DNA of 64,000 nt from contig NC_091247.1 in NCBI RefSeq assembly GCF_042477335.2, forward strand, positions 227,440,001 to 227,504,000, written 5' to 3'. This document shows positions 55,101-60,776 of the stretch, piece by piece. Under the pieces are notes generated by a model. It was given only the letters and a program-made list of their open reading frames with translations. It did no database searches and was not told the DNA's origin. The position numbers and the translations under genes are program-made. This stretch comes from Ovis canadensis. Its lineage: Eukaryota; Chordata; Mammalia; Artiodactyla; Bovidae. Each line of letters opens with the position of its first letter. Within the stretch, counting starts at the first letter, position 1.

Positions 55101-58059
55101 CAACCCACTCCAGTATTCTTGCCTGGGAAATCCCATGAATAGAGGAGCCGGGCGGGCTGTAGTCCATGGGGTTGCAAAGAGTCAGACACGACTGAGCTTT
55201 CTTTCTTTTCTTTCAGTACTCCCCTATGCCCTGATTCTTCTCCTAGCTCTCTTCAAAGATCAAAAGAGAAGCCCTACCTCAGCTTTTCCTGGTGGCCTTT
55301 CCCAGAACCCAAGATCTCATTCACACCCAACTCTCTACTAGGGTCAGCTGAGACAGACACAGGTGGGAACCTAGTATAAACACGGATAGGAAACCAGATT
55401 CATTCAAGCTGCCACATTCCTGAAACTTCCCCTGTGCCTAGGCCTAAATTTGTAAAATCTCTGAAAGTTTAATTTTTGTATACCTTAGATCAAAGCATAG
55501 TTTGTTTGTGGTCTCATGTTTATAGAAAAAGATTAAAATTAGCTGAGTAACTCTGCCAGAACACCTCCTTGAATAAAGAATCGATCATTTGTATAAACAA
55601 AAGAAGAAAGCTAAATAGGAAAAATAAATAATCTAAAAGCATAATCCTGATTTAGTATCTCTTAAAGTTTACAGTGTCAGACTTTATTTTTGGGGGCTCC
55701 AAAATCACTGCAGATGGTGACTGCAGCCATGAAATTAAAAGACGCTTACTCCTTGGAAGAAAAGTTATGATCAACCTAGAAAGCATATTCAAAAGCAGAA
55801 ACATTACTTTGACGACTAAGGTCCGTCTAGTCAAGGCTATGGTTTTTCCAGTGGTCATGTATGGATGTGAGGGTTGGACTGTGAAGAAGGCTGAGCACTG
55901 AAGAATTGATGCTTTTGAACTGCGGTGTTAGAGAAGACTCTTGAGAGTCCCTTGGACTGCAAGGAGATCCAACCAGTCCATTCTAAAGGAGATTAGCCCT
56001 GGGATTTCTTTGGAAGGAATGATGCTAAAGCTGAAACTGCAGTACTTTGGCCACCTCATGTGAAGAGTTGACTCATTGGAAAAGACTTTGATGCTGGGAG
56101 GGATTGGGGGCAGGAGGAGAAGGGGACAAAAGAAGATGAGATGGCTGGATGGCATCACTGACTCGATGGAACTCTGGAAATTGGTGATGGACAGGGAGGC
56201 CTGGCGTGCTGCGGATTCATGGGGTCACAAAGAGTCGGACACGCCTGAGCGACTGAACTGAACTGAAAGTTTACATTTCAAGTAAATTTGTGTGTGGGAT
56301 TATAATATTCAAATAAATGATACTATGGGTGGAAGCATTATTGAATTTCTTTTGTCATTTTCAGAATAATGTCTTTCTGAGCATGACACTGAAATCCAGA
56401 AGTTATAAAAGATTAATAAATTTGGTTACATAAAGATTAAAAATACATATGTGACAAAACAAAGTTAAATGTCAGTTACTGAATAGCAAAAAGGAATAAA
56501 CTTTTGATACACACAACATGAATTTCAAAAGCATAGGTTAAATGAAGAAAGCATAAAACAGAAGACTACTATTGTATGATTATTCTACTTATATGAAATT
56601 CTAAGTGAGAAAAAGCTACAGTGATAGAAAGTAGACTGAGCTGCCAGGTCCAGAGGTTCTACGAAGTCCTGGGGAAGGGACTGACTACAAAGAAGCCCAA
56701 AGGAACTGCGTGTGGCGGGGTATGGAAATGTTGTATATCAGAATTTTGGTGGTGAATACATACACTTGTCAAAACTTACTGAACCGTACACTTAAAATTG
56801 GTGACTGTTATTGTATACAAATTATACTTCAATATAGCCAACAAAAATAGCTGAATAGAAAGTATATTTATAACATACATGCTAAGAAGTAATTTGCTTA
56901 TTATACAAATAATTCTTAAAGTAGCTAATAAGACAAATAGCCTAATAAGTTCACAGAAAAAAAATACATGAGTAAATAAACAAATGATAAATGTAAGAGT
57001 AAATGCTCAACCTCAGTTATAAGAAATGCATATTCAAACAATTTTTTTTTTTTACCAGATTGGCAAAGATTAAAATATTTGCTAGTACCTAGTGCTGCAA
57101 TCTAGGGACATACAAACTCTACAGGTTTTCTTTCAGTGGGAATTTAGCAGCATCTATCAACTTTTTAAATACACACATCCTCAAACCCAGAAATCTCACG
57201 TGTAGGAAATCATCTTAGGGATGTAAGTAAAGGTATACTAACAACAAATATTTATATAGTGCTTACATTTTTGTCAGGCATTAAGCATTTCATCTTGAAT
57301 AGCTGATTTAATCTTTAAAGTAACTCTAAAAGGTTCAAGGTACGAAGGGGCTAGGGAACTTGCCCAAGCTCATACTGCTGGTAAGTGGGCAAGTCAGGAT
57401 TCAAACTCAGGCAGTGTGGCCATAGGATTTATACTCTCAGGCACTGTGTTACCTTCTCTTTCCAAAGAAAGTTGAATGCTGCCTCATTTGTAATAACAAA
57501 AACCAAAGTGACACTGGTTAAAATCTATATAATAAAATAGCAGGAAGGACTCATTAAAAAACAAAGTAGCTCTCTATATGCTAAATGAAAACACTGTCCA
57601 TGTTGTGATACTAAGTTAAAAGCTTGTTGCAAACACAATCAATAGCAAAAGTCTATTATAAAACAAATCAGGAAAATAATACATAGACTTGCATGTACCG
57701 AGAAAATTTCTAGAATATATGCATCAAACTATGTTTAACAAATACCACTGAAATGTAAGGATGGGCAAGGGAAAATTTTTATTTTTCACTTTATTCCATT
57801 TTGCATAATTTGACTTCTTTAAACTAACGGCGTGGTACTTTTATTACCTAAGAAATTTGCTTAAAAACACAATTACTCTACTTAGTATTCTACAATTTTT
57901 ACATGGATTTACCTTCAATTCTTGGATTAGTTGGGTTCTCCTGTCTCTTAAATTCTTTAACTCTTTCTCATCCCAGCATCTAGCCTTGGATTTTAAGTCA
58001 CTTGACCCTCCAGAGATCACTCCAGATTTTAAAAATAATGTTCCATCAAGAGCTACTGT
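13035..58059 (-). CDS. SMC1B: SMC1B, 3' half (fourteen spliced coding exons)
   Basis: In transcript order the exons are 58059-57913, 46499-46362, 46062-45946, 44137-44031, 35927-35786, 34705-34560, 32965-32812, 29079-28981, 23613-23457, 22956-22802, 20288-20137, 18184-18115, 14682-14572 and 13136-13035. All are GT-AG and phases agree throughout, giving 598 codons and a TAG. The protein matches SMC1B, the meiosis-specific cohesin ATPase that pairs with SMC3 in chromosome axes of germ cells. It starts at the end of the hinge (SGVISGG), continues through about 400 residues of charged coiled coil, and ends in the C-terminal head: LSGGEK signature (487-492), FFVLDE Walker B (511-516), DAALDN D-loop. 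Human SMC1B is 1235 aa, so this is roughly residues 638-1235. SMC1B-like rather than SMC1A residues throughout exclude the paralogue. The first half lies beyond 64000. Confidence 0.96.
13322..13422 (+). mobile_element. BovB LINE 3' end, about 100 bp
   Basis: Runs from gtgaactctgggagttggtg to the terminal gactgaactgaa. Only the last 100 bp of the element are present. Confidence 0.88.
13979..14047 (-). mobile_element. L1 3'-end fragment
   Basis: T-rich start (polyA in antisense) followed by ttttattggagtacagttgc, the reverse complement of a common artiodactyl L1 3' end. Confidence 0.6.
14572..14682 (-). CDS. SMC1B: SMC1B exon, H-loop region of the head
   Basis: 111 bp, residues 529-565 ([14 protein letters not shown] to IGIYPE), phase 0 at both ends; acceptor cctcccag, donor gag|gtaaag. 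[18 protein letters not shown] is the post-Walker B segment conserved in SMC1 proteins. Confidence 0.96.
15831..16040 (+). mobile_element. Bov-tA SINE (first of a pair)
   Basis: Close to consensus. Bounded by identical 11-bp copies of atggatacctt (15820-15830 and 16041-16051), showing that it inserted exactly at the 5' border of the SINE that follows. Confidence 0.95.
16052..16256 (+). mobile_element. Bov-tA SINE (second of a pair, older)
   Basis: gggcttccctggtgacttag head and a diverged gagtcagacacaactgactc tail. It is more diverged than its left neighbour. Confidence 0.92.
16939..17074 (-). mobile_element. Bov-A-type SINE unit
   Basis: On +, a tgctgctgctgct start (antisense of the CAG tail) then the reverse complement of a Bov-A unit to ccatttccttctcca. 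Confidence 0.85.
17546..17797 (+). mobile_element. Bov-A2 SINE
   Basis: Two Bov-A units joined by the cacttttcactttcatgcg connector, ending in gcgacttagcagcag. This dimeric structure is diagnostic of Bov-A2. Confidence 0.92.
18115..18184 (-). CDS. SMC1B: SMC1B exon with Walker B and D-loop
   Basis: 70 bp, residues 505-528 (S split, [18 protein letters not shown] to IGK); acceptor ttctag, donor aaa|gtaagt. The Walker B aspartate and catalytic glutamate (DE at 515-516) are intact. Confidence 0.96.
18185..20136 (-). other. SMC1B: SMC1B intron
   Basis: An L2-like segment occupies about 18585-19346. 19350-20136 is AT-rich with nothing recognised; open frames near 20000-20136 are read-through from the adjoining exon. 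Confidence 0.55.
18585..19346 (+). mobile_element. L2 LINE 3' part, ancient
   Basis: Diverged, but the order of landmarks fits L2: pyrimidine-rich clinic of ttgctcaaatattaccc, aaaagcccttcccagaaga, ctgaggcagggtattt, then tgctgaataaatgga at the end. Confidence 0.65.
20137..20288 (-). CDS. SMC1B: SMC1B exon with ABC signature motif
   Basis: 152 bp, residues 455-504 plus AG of a split Ser; acceptor atttcag, donor acag|gtacgg. It holds [24 protein letters not shown] (487-492) is the ABC signature that closes over ATP bound by the partner SMC3 head. Confidence 0.96.
20705..22206 (+). mobile_element. L1 LINE 3' part, interrupted by a Bov-tA
   Basis: The C-terminal ORF2 region begins with accagaaactataaaactcc. 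A local open frame (21176-21514) covers the end of ORF2. The 3' UTR follows after the SINE at 21621-21835 and ends in an A/AC-rich tail near 22206. It is 5'-truncated and disabled by frame breaks. Confidence 0.85.
21621..21835 (-). mobile_element. Bov-tA SINE inside L1
   Basis: On +, the reverse complement of Bov-tA from tgaaagtgaaagg to gccaccagggaagtc. It splits the L1 3' UTR between acacagtatga and the catatatatgaaattttg segment. Confidence 0.9.
22802..22956 (-). CDS. SMC1B: SMC1B exon, entry into the C-terminal head
   Basis: 155 bp, residues 403-454 (A split, [17 protein letters not shown] to LCRNNSAQ); acceptor ctcttag, donor caa|gtatgt. [18 protein letters not shown] marks the start of the C-terminal ATPase lobe. 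Confidence 0.95.
22957..23456 (-). other. SMC1B: SMC1B intron, 500 bp
   Basis: AT-rich, with a short (TA)n tract near 23336-23348. No repeat family recognised. Confidence 0.6.
23457..23613 (-). CDS. SMC1B: SMC1B exon, coiled coil near the head
   Basis: 157 bp, residues 351-402 ([18 protein letters not shown] to RDKFQESID) plus G of a split Ala; acceptor ataacag, donor gacg|gtgaag. Confidence 0.95.
23917..24415 (-). mobile_element. L1 LINE 3' end (artiodactyl type)
   Basis: On +, begins ttttttttaattggaggata and continues through caacatgagtcagccacagg to ccattcatctgtcaatgggc, the antisense 3' UTR of ruminant L1. Confidence 0.85.
24608..25735 (-). mobile_element. BovB LINE, older outer copy, 3' part
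   Basis: Reverse complement of the BovB 3' end through ORF2. It contains a telomere-like ccctaaccctaaccctag at 24684-24701 where other copies have catcaccaactc-like sequence. It breaks off at 25735 and appears to resume at 27411. Confidence 0.88.
25738..27410 (-). mobile_element. BovB LINE, inner copy, itself interrupted
   Basis: A 3' end starting at ttcagtcgctcagtcatatc, running through ORF2 with an in-frame YADD reverse-transcriptase motif at 26473-26484. It is interrupted at 26871 by a 90-bp BovB 3' end, then continues (26963-27410) through the reverse-transcriptase region. No complete ORF remains. Confidence 0.85.
26872..26962 (-). mobile_element. BovB 3' end, about 90 bp, inside the inner BovB
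   Basis: cagttcagttcagtcgctca to caccaactcc is the extreme 3' end of BovB, placed between ggttcctc and ctctgcctttt, which are adjacent in BovB ORF2. The shared cctct at both borders may be a short target duplication. Confidence 0.8.
27411..27645 (-). mobile_element. BovB LINE, continuation of the outer copy
   Basis: Repeats in the same orientation the ORF2 part found at 27010-27240. Its place in the element follows, after a small gap, from the end of 24608-25735, which fits an insertion of 25738-27410 into one older copy. Confidence 0.7.
28981..29079 (-). CDS. SMC1B: SMC1B exon, acidic linker
   Basis: 99 bp, residues 318-350 ([20 protein letters not shown] to LREDLK), phase 0 at both ends; acceptor tttttcag, donor aag|gtaact. 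It is an acidic linker before the last coiled-coil part; SMC1A is also acidic and serine-rich here. Confidence 0.94.
29195..29655 (+). mobile_element. L2 LINE 3' part, ancient
   Basis: Landmarks in order: ggccacaatgatctggcttc, cctggacacccttcctctac, a pyrimidine-rich middle and a degenerate end near 29650. Strongly diverged. Confidence 0.55.
30331..30380 (+). mobile_element. Bov-tA or BovB 3' end, about 50 bp
   Basis: gtccatgaggtcgcaaaaga then gtcaggcacgacttagcaac is the shared tail of Bov-tA and BovB. Nothing of the body is present. Confidence 0.75.
31494..31577 (-). mobile_element. CHR-type SINE, partial
   Basis: On +, gttgtgcagcttataggata, ctctgaccagagattgaact and a degenerate gactgccagggaatc end fit an antisense CHR-type SINE. 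Confidence 0.6.
32533..32744 (-). mobile_element. Bov-tA SINE
   Basis: Complete antisense Bov-tA bounded by identical 13-bp copies of taagcagacaaag (32520-32532 and 32745-32757). Its near end is about 67 bp from the donor of the SMC1B exon at 32812. Confidence 0.95.
32812..32965 (-). CDS. SMC1B: SMC1B exon, coiled coil to head-proximal region
   Basis: 154 bp, residues 266-317 (R split, [13 protein letters not shown] to [10 protein letters not shown]); acceptor tttgcag, donor gag|gtactc. A Bov-tA SINE lies about 67 bp beyond the donor in the intron. Confidence 0.95.
33810..33990 (+). mobile_element. MIR SINE, ancient
   Basis: Order fits MIR: gtatgccaggtactgttcca, gaactcatttaatccttacg, actattctatgacgtaggca, then gataagaaaatgaaggcac and agcagagctagggcctgga. 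Confidence 0.7.
34085..34346 (+). mobile_element. BovB LINE 3' end
   Basis: Begins aggaagctgaacctccaata and ends gactgaactgaactgaactc, about 260 bp of BovB 3' sequence with local ORF2 reading ([17 protein letters not shown]). Confidence 0.9.
34560..34705 (-). CDS. SMC1B: SMC1B exon, coiled coil
   Basis: 146 bp, residues 218-265 ([15 protein letters not shown] to RKKFLAID) plus AG of a split Arg; acceptor catacag, donor atag|gtgatt. Confidence 0.95.
34706..35785 (-). other. SMC1B: SMC1B intron
   Basis: Contains one Bov-A2 (35290-35561). 34800-35270 is pyrimidine-rich and may be an old repeat, not assigned. Confidence 0.55.
35290..35561 (+). mobile_element. Bov-A2 SINE
   Basis: Two Bov-A units ending in gcgacttagcagtag, bounded by identical 10-bp copies of aatctctcct (35280-35289 and 35562-35571). 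Confidence 0.93.
35786..35927 (-). CDS. SMC1B: SMC1B exon, coiled coil
   Basis: 142 bp, residues 170-217 (R split, then [19 protein letters not shown] to DTDNLKK); acceptor atactag, donor aag|gtaagt. An AG seven bases downstream of the chosen acceptor would break the frame, so the upstream one is used. Confidence 0.95.
37390..37946 (+). mobile_element. BovB LINE 3' end inside L1
   Basis: About 557 bp with an almost continuous local ORF2 reading, ending gactgaactgaattgaa. Flanked by accccactg (37381-37389) and accctactg (37947-37955), an 8/9 duplication of L1 sequence. Confidence 0.92.
38039..38533 (+). mobile_element. Bov-tA SINE split by a Bov-A2
   Basis: The head part is 38039-38193 and the tail part 38471-38533 (gggggtcacaaagagtcgga to cactttcact). 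The 5' end is slightly truncated. The gap is the Bov-A2 at 38194-38470. Confidence 0.88.
38194..38470 (-). mobile_element. Bov-A2 SINE inside a Bov-tA
   Basis: On +, tgctgctgctgctaagtcgc through two antisense Bov-A units. It is bounded by tacagtcc (38186-38193 and 38471-38478), an 8-bp duplication of the host SINE. Confidence 0.88.
38751..38856 (-). mobile_element. Bov-A-type SINE unit inside L1, with (CTG)6
   Basis: Starts with six CTG units (38751-38768) then a single antisense Bov-A unit to ttctccaggcaag. It splits the L1 phrase aataaact|agtggtta. Confidence 0.82.
39290..42160 (-). mobile_element. BovB LINE, near full length, decayed
   Basis: About 2.87 kb of a roughly 3.2-kb element. 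In minus-strand order: an endonuclease-domain remnant with GDWNAKVG near 41625-41650, a reverse-transcriptase remnant with [13 protein letters not shown] near 40310-40350, and a 3' end at gctgttcagttgctaagcca. Frames are broken repeatedly, so it cannot encode a working ORF2 protein. Confidence 0.92.
42165..43690 (+). mobile_element. L1 LINE ORF2 fragment, old
   Basis: Degenerate but ordered L1 phrases: caagagctggtcttacaaag, acaaattagcaatatcagga, acagatagcagaaaaagtat, gacaaaattcaacactcact. Many stops. Confidence 0.65.
44031..44137 (-). CDS. SMC1B: SMC1B exon, coiled coil
   Basis: 107 bp, residues 135-169 ([15 protein letters not shown] to EADQK) plus AG of a split Arg codon; acceptor ttaaaag, donor aaag|gtattt. 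[14 protein letters not shown] is a segment conserved between SMC1A and SMC1B. Confidence 0.95.
44490..44690 (-). mobile_element. L1 LINE 3' end (artiodactyl type)
   Basis: On +, ttattttaattggaggctaa through gccatacatcaacatgaatc to cctggactggagat, the antisense 3' end of a ruminant L1. Confidence 0.85.
44818..44998 (+). mobile_element. Bov-tA SINE, 3'-shortened
   Basis: tttccctggtggctcagaag head to ccatggggtcacaaag. The usual gagtcggacacgactgag tail is missing. Confidence 0.9.
45946..46062 (-). CDS. SMC1B: SMC1B exon, coiled coil
   Basis: 117 bp, residues 96-134 ([15 protein letters not shown] to KEFQRKIDK), phase 0 at both ends; acceptor taatcag, donor aag|gttatg. The donor is weaker than consensus (GTTATG), but flanking exon continuity supports it. 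Confidence 0.94.
46362..46499 (-). CDS. SMC1B: SMC1B exon, coiled coil
   Basis: 138 bp, residues 50-95 ([14 protein letters not shown] to [10 protein letters not shown]), phase 0 at both ends; acceptor tttttag, donor cgg|gtaata. Heptad-like charged coiled coil, next to the previous exon across an 11.4-kb intron. Confidence 0.95.
47090..47330 (-). mobile_element. L1-like fragment, old
   Basis: On +, gtatattattccattgtgac and caaacagcgctgcagtaaca match antisense L1 3' sequence loosely. Diverged, so tentative. Confidence 0.4.
47715..47890 (-). mobile_element. Bov-tA SINE
   Basis: Antisense copy from aagtgaaagtcgctcact to gagccaccagggaagccc, with an internal deletion after ctttgccatgga. Confidence 0.9.
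47941..48148 (-). mobile_element. Bov-tA SINE
   Basis: Antisense copy from tgttctgtcactctgtcgtg to taccagggaagccc, 50 bp from the preceding one and in the same orientation. Confidence 0.9.
49371..49608 (-). mobile_element. L1 3' end, young, with target-site duplication
   Basis: About 238 bp starting aaaatttatttattttaatt on +. Bounded by identical 15-bp copies of ttccagaactctttt (49356-49370 and 49609-49623). A clear 5'-truncated insertion. Confidence 0.93.
49793..49911 (+). mobile_element. Bov-tA SINE, head part
   Basis: gcttccctggtagctcagtt head to ctccagtattctt, where a second Bov-tA begins. Confidence 0.88.
49912..50116 (+). mobile_element. Bov-tA SINE, complete
   Basis: gggcttcccttgtggctcag head to ggacacgactgagtgacttt and a ttcactttcac tail. 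It directly follows the shortened copy, so the pair is a tandem dimer. Confidence 0.9.
50645..50854 (-). mobile_element. Bov-tA SINE
   Basis: Antisense, diverged copy from tgagttatgtcagactcttg to ccacagggaagccc. Confidence 0.88.
51805..51990 (+). mobile_element. MIR SINE, ancient
   Basis: tttattgagcacatgttttg, cctatttaatcctcttaaca, gataagaaaattaaagcatt and gtaacttactcagagccaca fit the MIR order. Confidence 0.65.
52203..52248 (+). mobile_element. minimal BovB 3' end, 46 bp
   Basis: catggggtcgcagagtcgga then cacgactgagcgactgaact is the terminal BovB sequence only. Bounded by identical 11-bp copies of aatatccttct (52192-52202 and 52249-52259), so a real retrotransposition event. Confidence 0.9.
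52485..52777 (-). mobile_element. CHR-type SINE, long form
   Basis: On +, ggctacactgggtctttgct, ttctcttgctgcggagcaca, gaccagggatcacatccgtg and accaccagcgaagtcc follow the order of an antisense CHR-type SINE. Confidence 0.8.
53701..54245 (-). mobile_element. BovB LINE 3' end, young
   Basis: 545 bp bounded by identical 11-bp copies of ttctatagttt (53690-53700 and 54246-54256). An ORF2 frame is open along its whole length, and divergence from other copies is low. Confidence 0.95.
54338..54543 (-). mobile_element. Bov-tA SINE
   Basis: Antisense copy from ctgttagtcgctcagtcatg to gagctaccagggaag. Confidence 0.92.
54771..54898 (-). mobile_element. Bov-A-type SINE unit
   Basis: ctgctgctaagtcacttcag through ccattgccttctccc, a single antisense Bov-A unit. 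Confidence 0.85.
54999..55195 (+). mobile_element. Bov-tA SINE
   Basis: tggcttccctgatggctcag head to gagtcagacacgactgag. Nearby actcccct on both sides (about 54993 and 55219) may be the target duplication. Confidence 0.9.
55674..56265 (+). mobile_element. BovB LINE 3' end, young
   Basis: 592 bp bounded by identical 10-bp copies of aaagtttaca (55664-55673 and 56266-56275). It is nearly the reverse complement of 53701-54245. A small deletion follows the ctcgatgga segment near 56169. Confidence 0.95.
57240..57450 (+). mobile_element. MIR SINE, ancient
   Basis: tatagtgcttacatttttgt, gatttaatctttaaagtaac, ggaacttgcccaagctcata and aagtcaggattcaaactcag fit MIR. Confidence 0.7.
57913..58059 (-). 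CDS. SMC1B: SMC1B exon, hinge end and start of returning coiled coil
   Basis: 147 bp, in-window residues 1-49, phase 0 at both ends; acceptor tttacag, donor gaag|gtaaat. [18 protein letters not shown] is the typical last strand of an SMC hinge. [20 protein letters not shown] begins the coiled coil running back to the head. Confidence 0.95.
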
Positions 58060-59269
58060 CTGTAAAATTAAAAATATTTTACCTTGGAGAAATGTACACA
58101 AAGAAGAAAAAAACAGAATATAACACAACAACTTATACAGCTAAGAATATGTAGTTAAAAAAACTATTTACTAAACTCTATCATAAGACAACTAGCTCAT
58201 GAGGGACACCAGCCAGCAAACTCACTGTTTTGTATTTCAGGCACAAATGAGTAGCAAAATAAAATTATATGTTAGTCCCAAACATATTCAGTACTGAGAA
58301 GAAAAAAACCAAGAGTATTTGTATTTAATATCTCATACTTTGCATTATGTAATACTGTATTTTAAAGACTCTCACACGCCAAAGACATTCTTTGAAAACA
58401 GCCTTAGTTACTCTAGAATATCAAAAATACCATGTACTCTAAAATGAATATGAAATTGGACCCCAAATTTTAACTGAGTCAAATGTATAAAACAGCTTGA
58501 AATTTATAGTCTTGCTTTATGGAATAAATGAAAGCAATTCTCAGTGATTTTAAAATGTTTCTAACTAATTAGTCAGAGCAGAGGAGAGAGCCTGTGGAGG
58601 ACTAAAGCCACGTAATGTAAACTAATTTTAAAAAAAGCCAACAGGAGCCTCATTCATTCCTAGACTGACACTCCGTGTGACTGCTGTGTTTGAGACATTC
58701 TATACTGGGAACTGGAGTGACCGAAAGAGAGTCCAGTATGGCACTGACCCTTATGGTCAGACTAGTAAGGAAAAGAAACACATAAACATATCATTACAAT
58801 GCGAAGTAGGAGACAACAGAAACAGAGTAATCTGTGGGCATAAAACTGGGGTGTTCCAACCCAGCCTGGAAGGTTCGCAGAAGCCTTCCAGAGGCAGTGA
58901 AGGCTTTCACTGTGTCTTATCAAAAGTATGAGTTAGAATTAGATTAATTACATTTAACAAAAAACTTAGTTTCTCTCTCTTTTGCAATTTCAGAGGTAAA
59001 CATTCCAGTGTGCGTATGTTGCTGCACAGTTAACCCACACTCCTGTCATACCGCTCTGCCACCCTTAGTATTTTACTGGGATTACCCCTCCGAGGGGACA
59101 GGCCTTTTATTTTCTGGAAGGCACTGGGGGTTCCCTTCCCTCCCAACTGTTAGCTTGGCAATGAGTTTTCTCATCACGTCTGAACTCAGGAAGAACACTA
59201 GATCTCTACCAGATACCAACAGCAATGGCACAAAAACTGAACTCCTGTAGGTGGTGTCTCATGCAGAAA

Positions 59270-59535
59270 GAAGTTTCCCTGACTAGGAAGCCCACTGTTA
59301 CATGACCACCTTACTCCTCTGACCTCTCCATAAAAGCTTCCCTCTCCTGGAACACTTCTAGCTCATGCCGTTTTTGCCAGCAAAGTACACCTATACAGAA
59401 TGAAAGCTGACGGACTACACAGGCTCTGCTGCTCCTCTGCCTTTCGGCTGTTCTCAATAAAGCTTGCTTTTATATCCACACTGTAGGTCACTAACGATGT
59501 GTCAAGCGGCTCTTATCTGACAACCTTCAAAGTCA
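59270..59535 (+). mobile_element. possible solo LTR of an endogenous retrovirus
   Basis: A cataaaag TATA-like motif (about 59331) is followed 120 bp later by ctgttctcaataaagcttgc with AATAAA at 59456-59461, the promoter-to-polyA layout of a mammalian LTR. The 5' limit and target duplication were not resolved, and no internal viral genes were seen. Confidence 0.35.
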
Positions 59536-60512
59536 TTCTGTAGTCCAAGATTACTCCTAGAGCTCTAGCTACTGTGTCTGAATTTCAGGAAAGAAAGGAA
59601 AGAGTGAGGCTGCTAGACAGGGCAGATCACAGAGCTCTTTGTACGTCATCACAGGAAGAATGTGGATCAAATGCAGCTGAAGACTGACAGGGTGTGTGGA
59701 GGGGCTGGAGATTAGCACTGTCTGACAGCAAAGGAGAGAGATGGTGAGATGTGAACTTTAAACAGACCACTCTGGCAACCATATGGAAAATGGACTGACT
59801 GGTCCACGTGAAGCCAGAGGTGATGGTATGAAATCAGCTAATAATATCTAAGGTAAAGAAAAGGAAAAAGATTTTGAGATATATTTAGGTGGTATAATTT
59901 TTAAAGTTATGGGAACTGCAGAGGTTATAAGGAGATCCATGAGTAAAAACCAGAATTTCATTTGGTTAGAAGAGCGGTACTAAGAATTGAGATCAAGATT
60001 TAGAAAGAACATGAGTTTAGTTTTATACATAATTTTATACTGTCTGTGGGCTAACATTTTACCTACTGATAATGTATATCTTGACTATTTCCTAAAAGAA
60101 ATTCTTTTATAGATTAAAATAAAGATTATTGTACTAAATATAAATATACAATAAGACAGCTACAAATAAGAGATAGCAAATTAAACTTGATGAAAAAAGA
60201 AAGTATAACTAATTTAGACTGTGATGAGAAGTCAATTCAATCAAAAAGAAAAATTATTAAATATACTGGGATAGATAATCACCCATTTGGGGGGGGAAGC
60301 TAATATCTACATCTAATAATACATATTAAAATTAATTTTAGATTAAAATTAAAATATAGAAGTGATATCATTAAAATGTAGTACATACTTGATCTCATGG
60401 TAAAGACCCAATTATACATATATCAATACCTACAAAGGCTAAGAGTAATATAGCTGACTATCAAATATCTGGCACATAGACCACAACACTCACTACATCT
60501 TTCAAGAGTATG

Positions 60513-60618
60513 GTTGCCAGACTTAGGAAAGAGGAATATAGGATGCCCAGTTAAATCTGAACTTCTGATAAACAACAAATAACTTTTAAATTTATGTCCA
60601 AATATTTGGTCTGGCAAC
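60513..60618. mobile_element. 106-bp element with terminal inverted repeats
   Basis: The ends gttgccagac (60513-60522) and gtctggcaac (60609-60618) are perfect 10-bp inverted repeats around AT-rich DNA. It resembles a small non-autonomous DNA transposon of the old mammalian MER kind; family not identified. Confidence 0.5.
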
Positions 60619-60654
60619 TCTATAGAACATGTTAGGGATGGCTTTCCTATTCCT

Positions 60655-60776
60655 TTATTTTGGGGGGGGCTCCACCACGTGGCATGTGGAATCTCAGTTC
60701 CCCACCAGGGACTGAACCCATGTCCCCTGCACCGGAAGTGTGGAGTCTTAACCACTGGACCACCAGGGAAGTCCCG
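60655..60776 (-). mobile_element. CHR-type SINE, partial
   Basis: On +, acgtggcatgtggaatctca, caccagggactgaacccatg and ggaccaccagggaagtcccg fit an antisense CHR-type SINE. Confidence 0.8.

Larger units (their letters stand above)
46500..57912 (-). other. SMC1B: SMC1B intron, 11.4 kb, mostly transposon
   Basis: The largest complete intron in the window. It carries Bov-tA copies, an old L1 with insertions, MIRs, a CHR SINE and two oppositely oriented BovB 3' ends. Unassigned parts (46510-47090, 48150-49260, 50870-51800, 56300-57240) are AT-rich. Confidence 0.7.

Noticed and set aside
58677-58931. 84-codon open frame in the right-hand SMC1B intron
   Set aside because: No recognised family, no splice context, and AT-rich surroundings; no support beyond chance.
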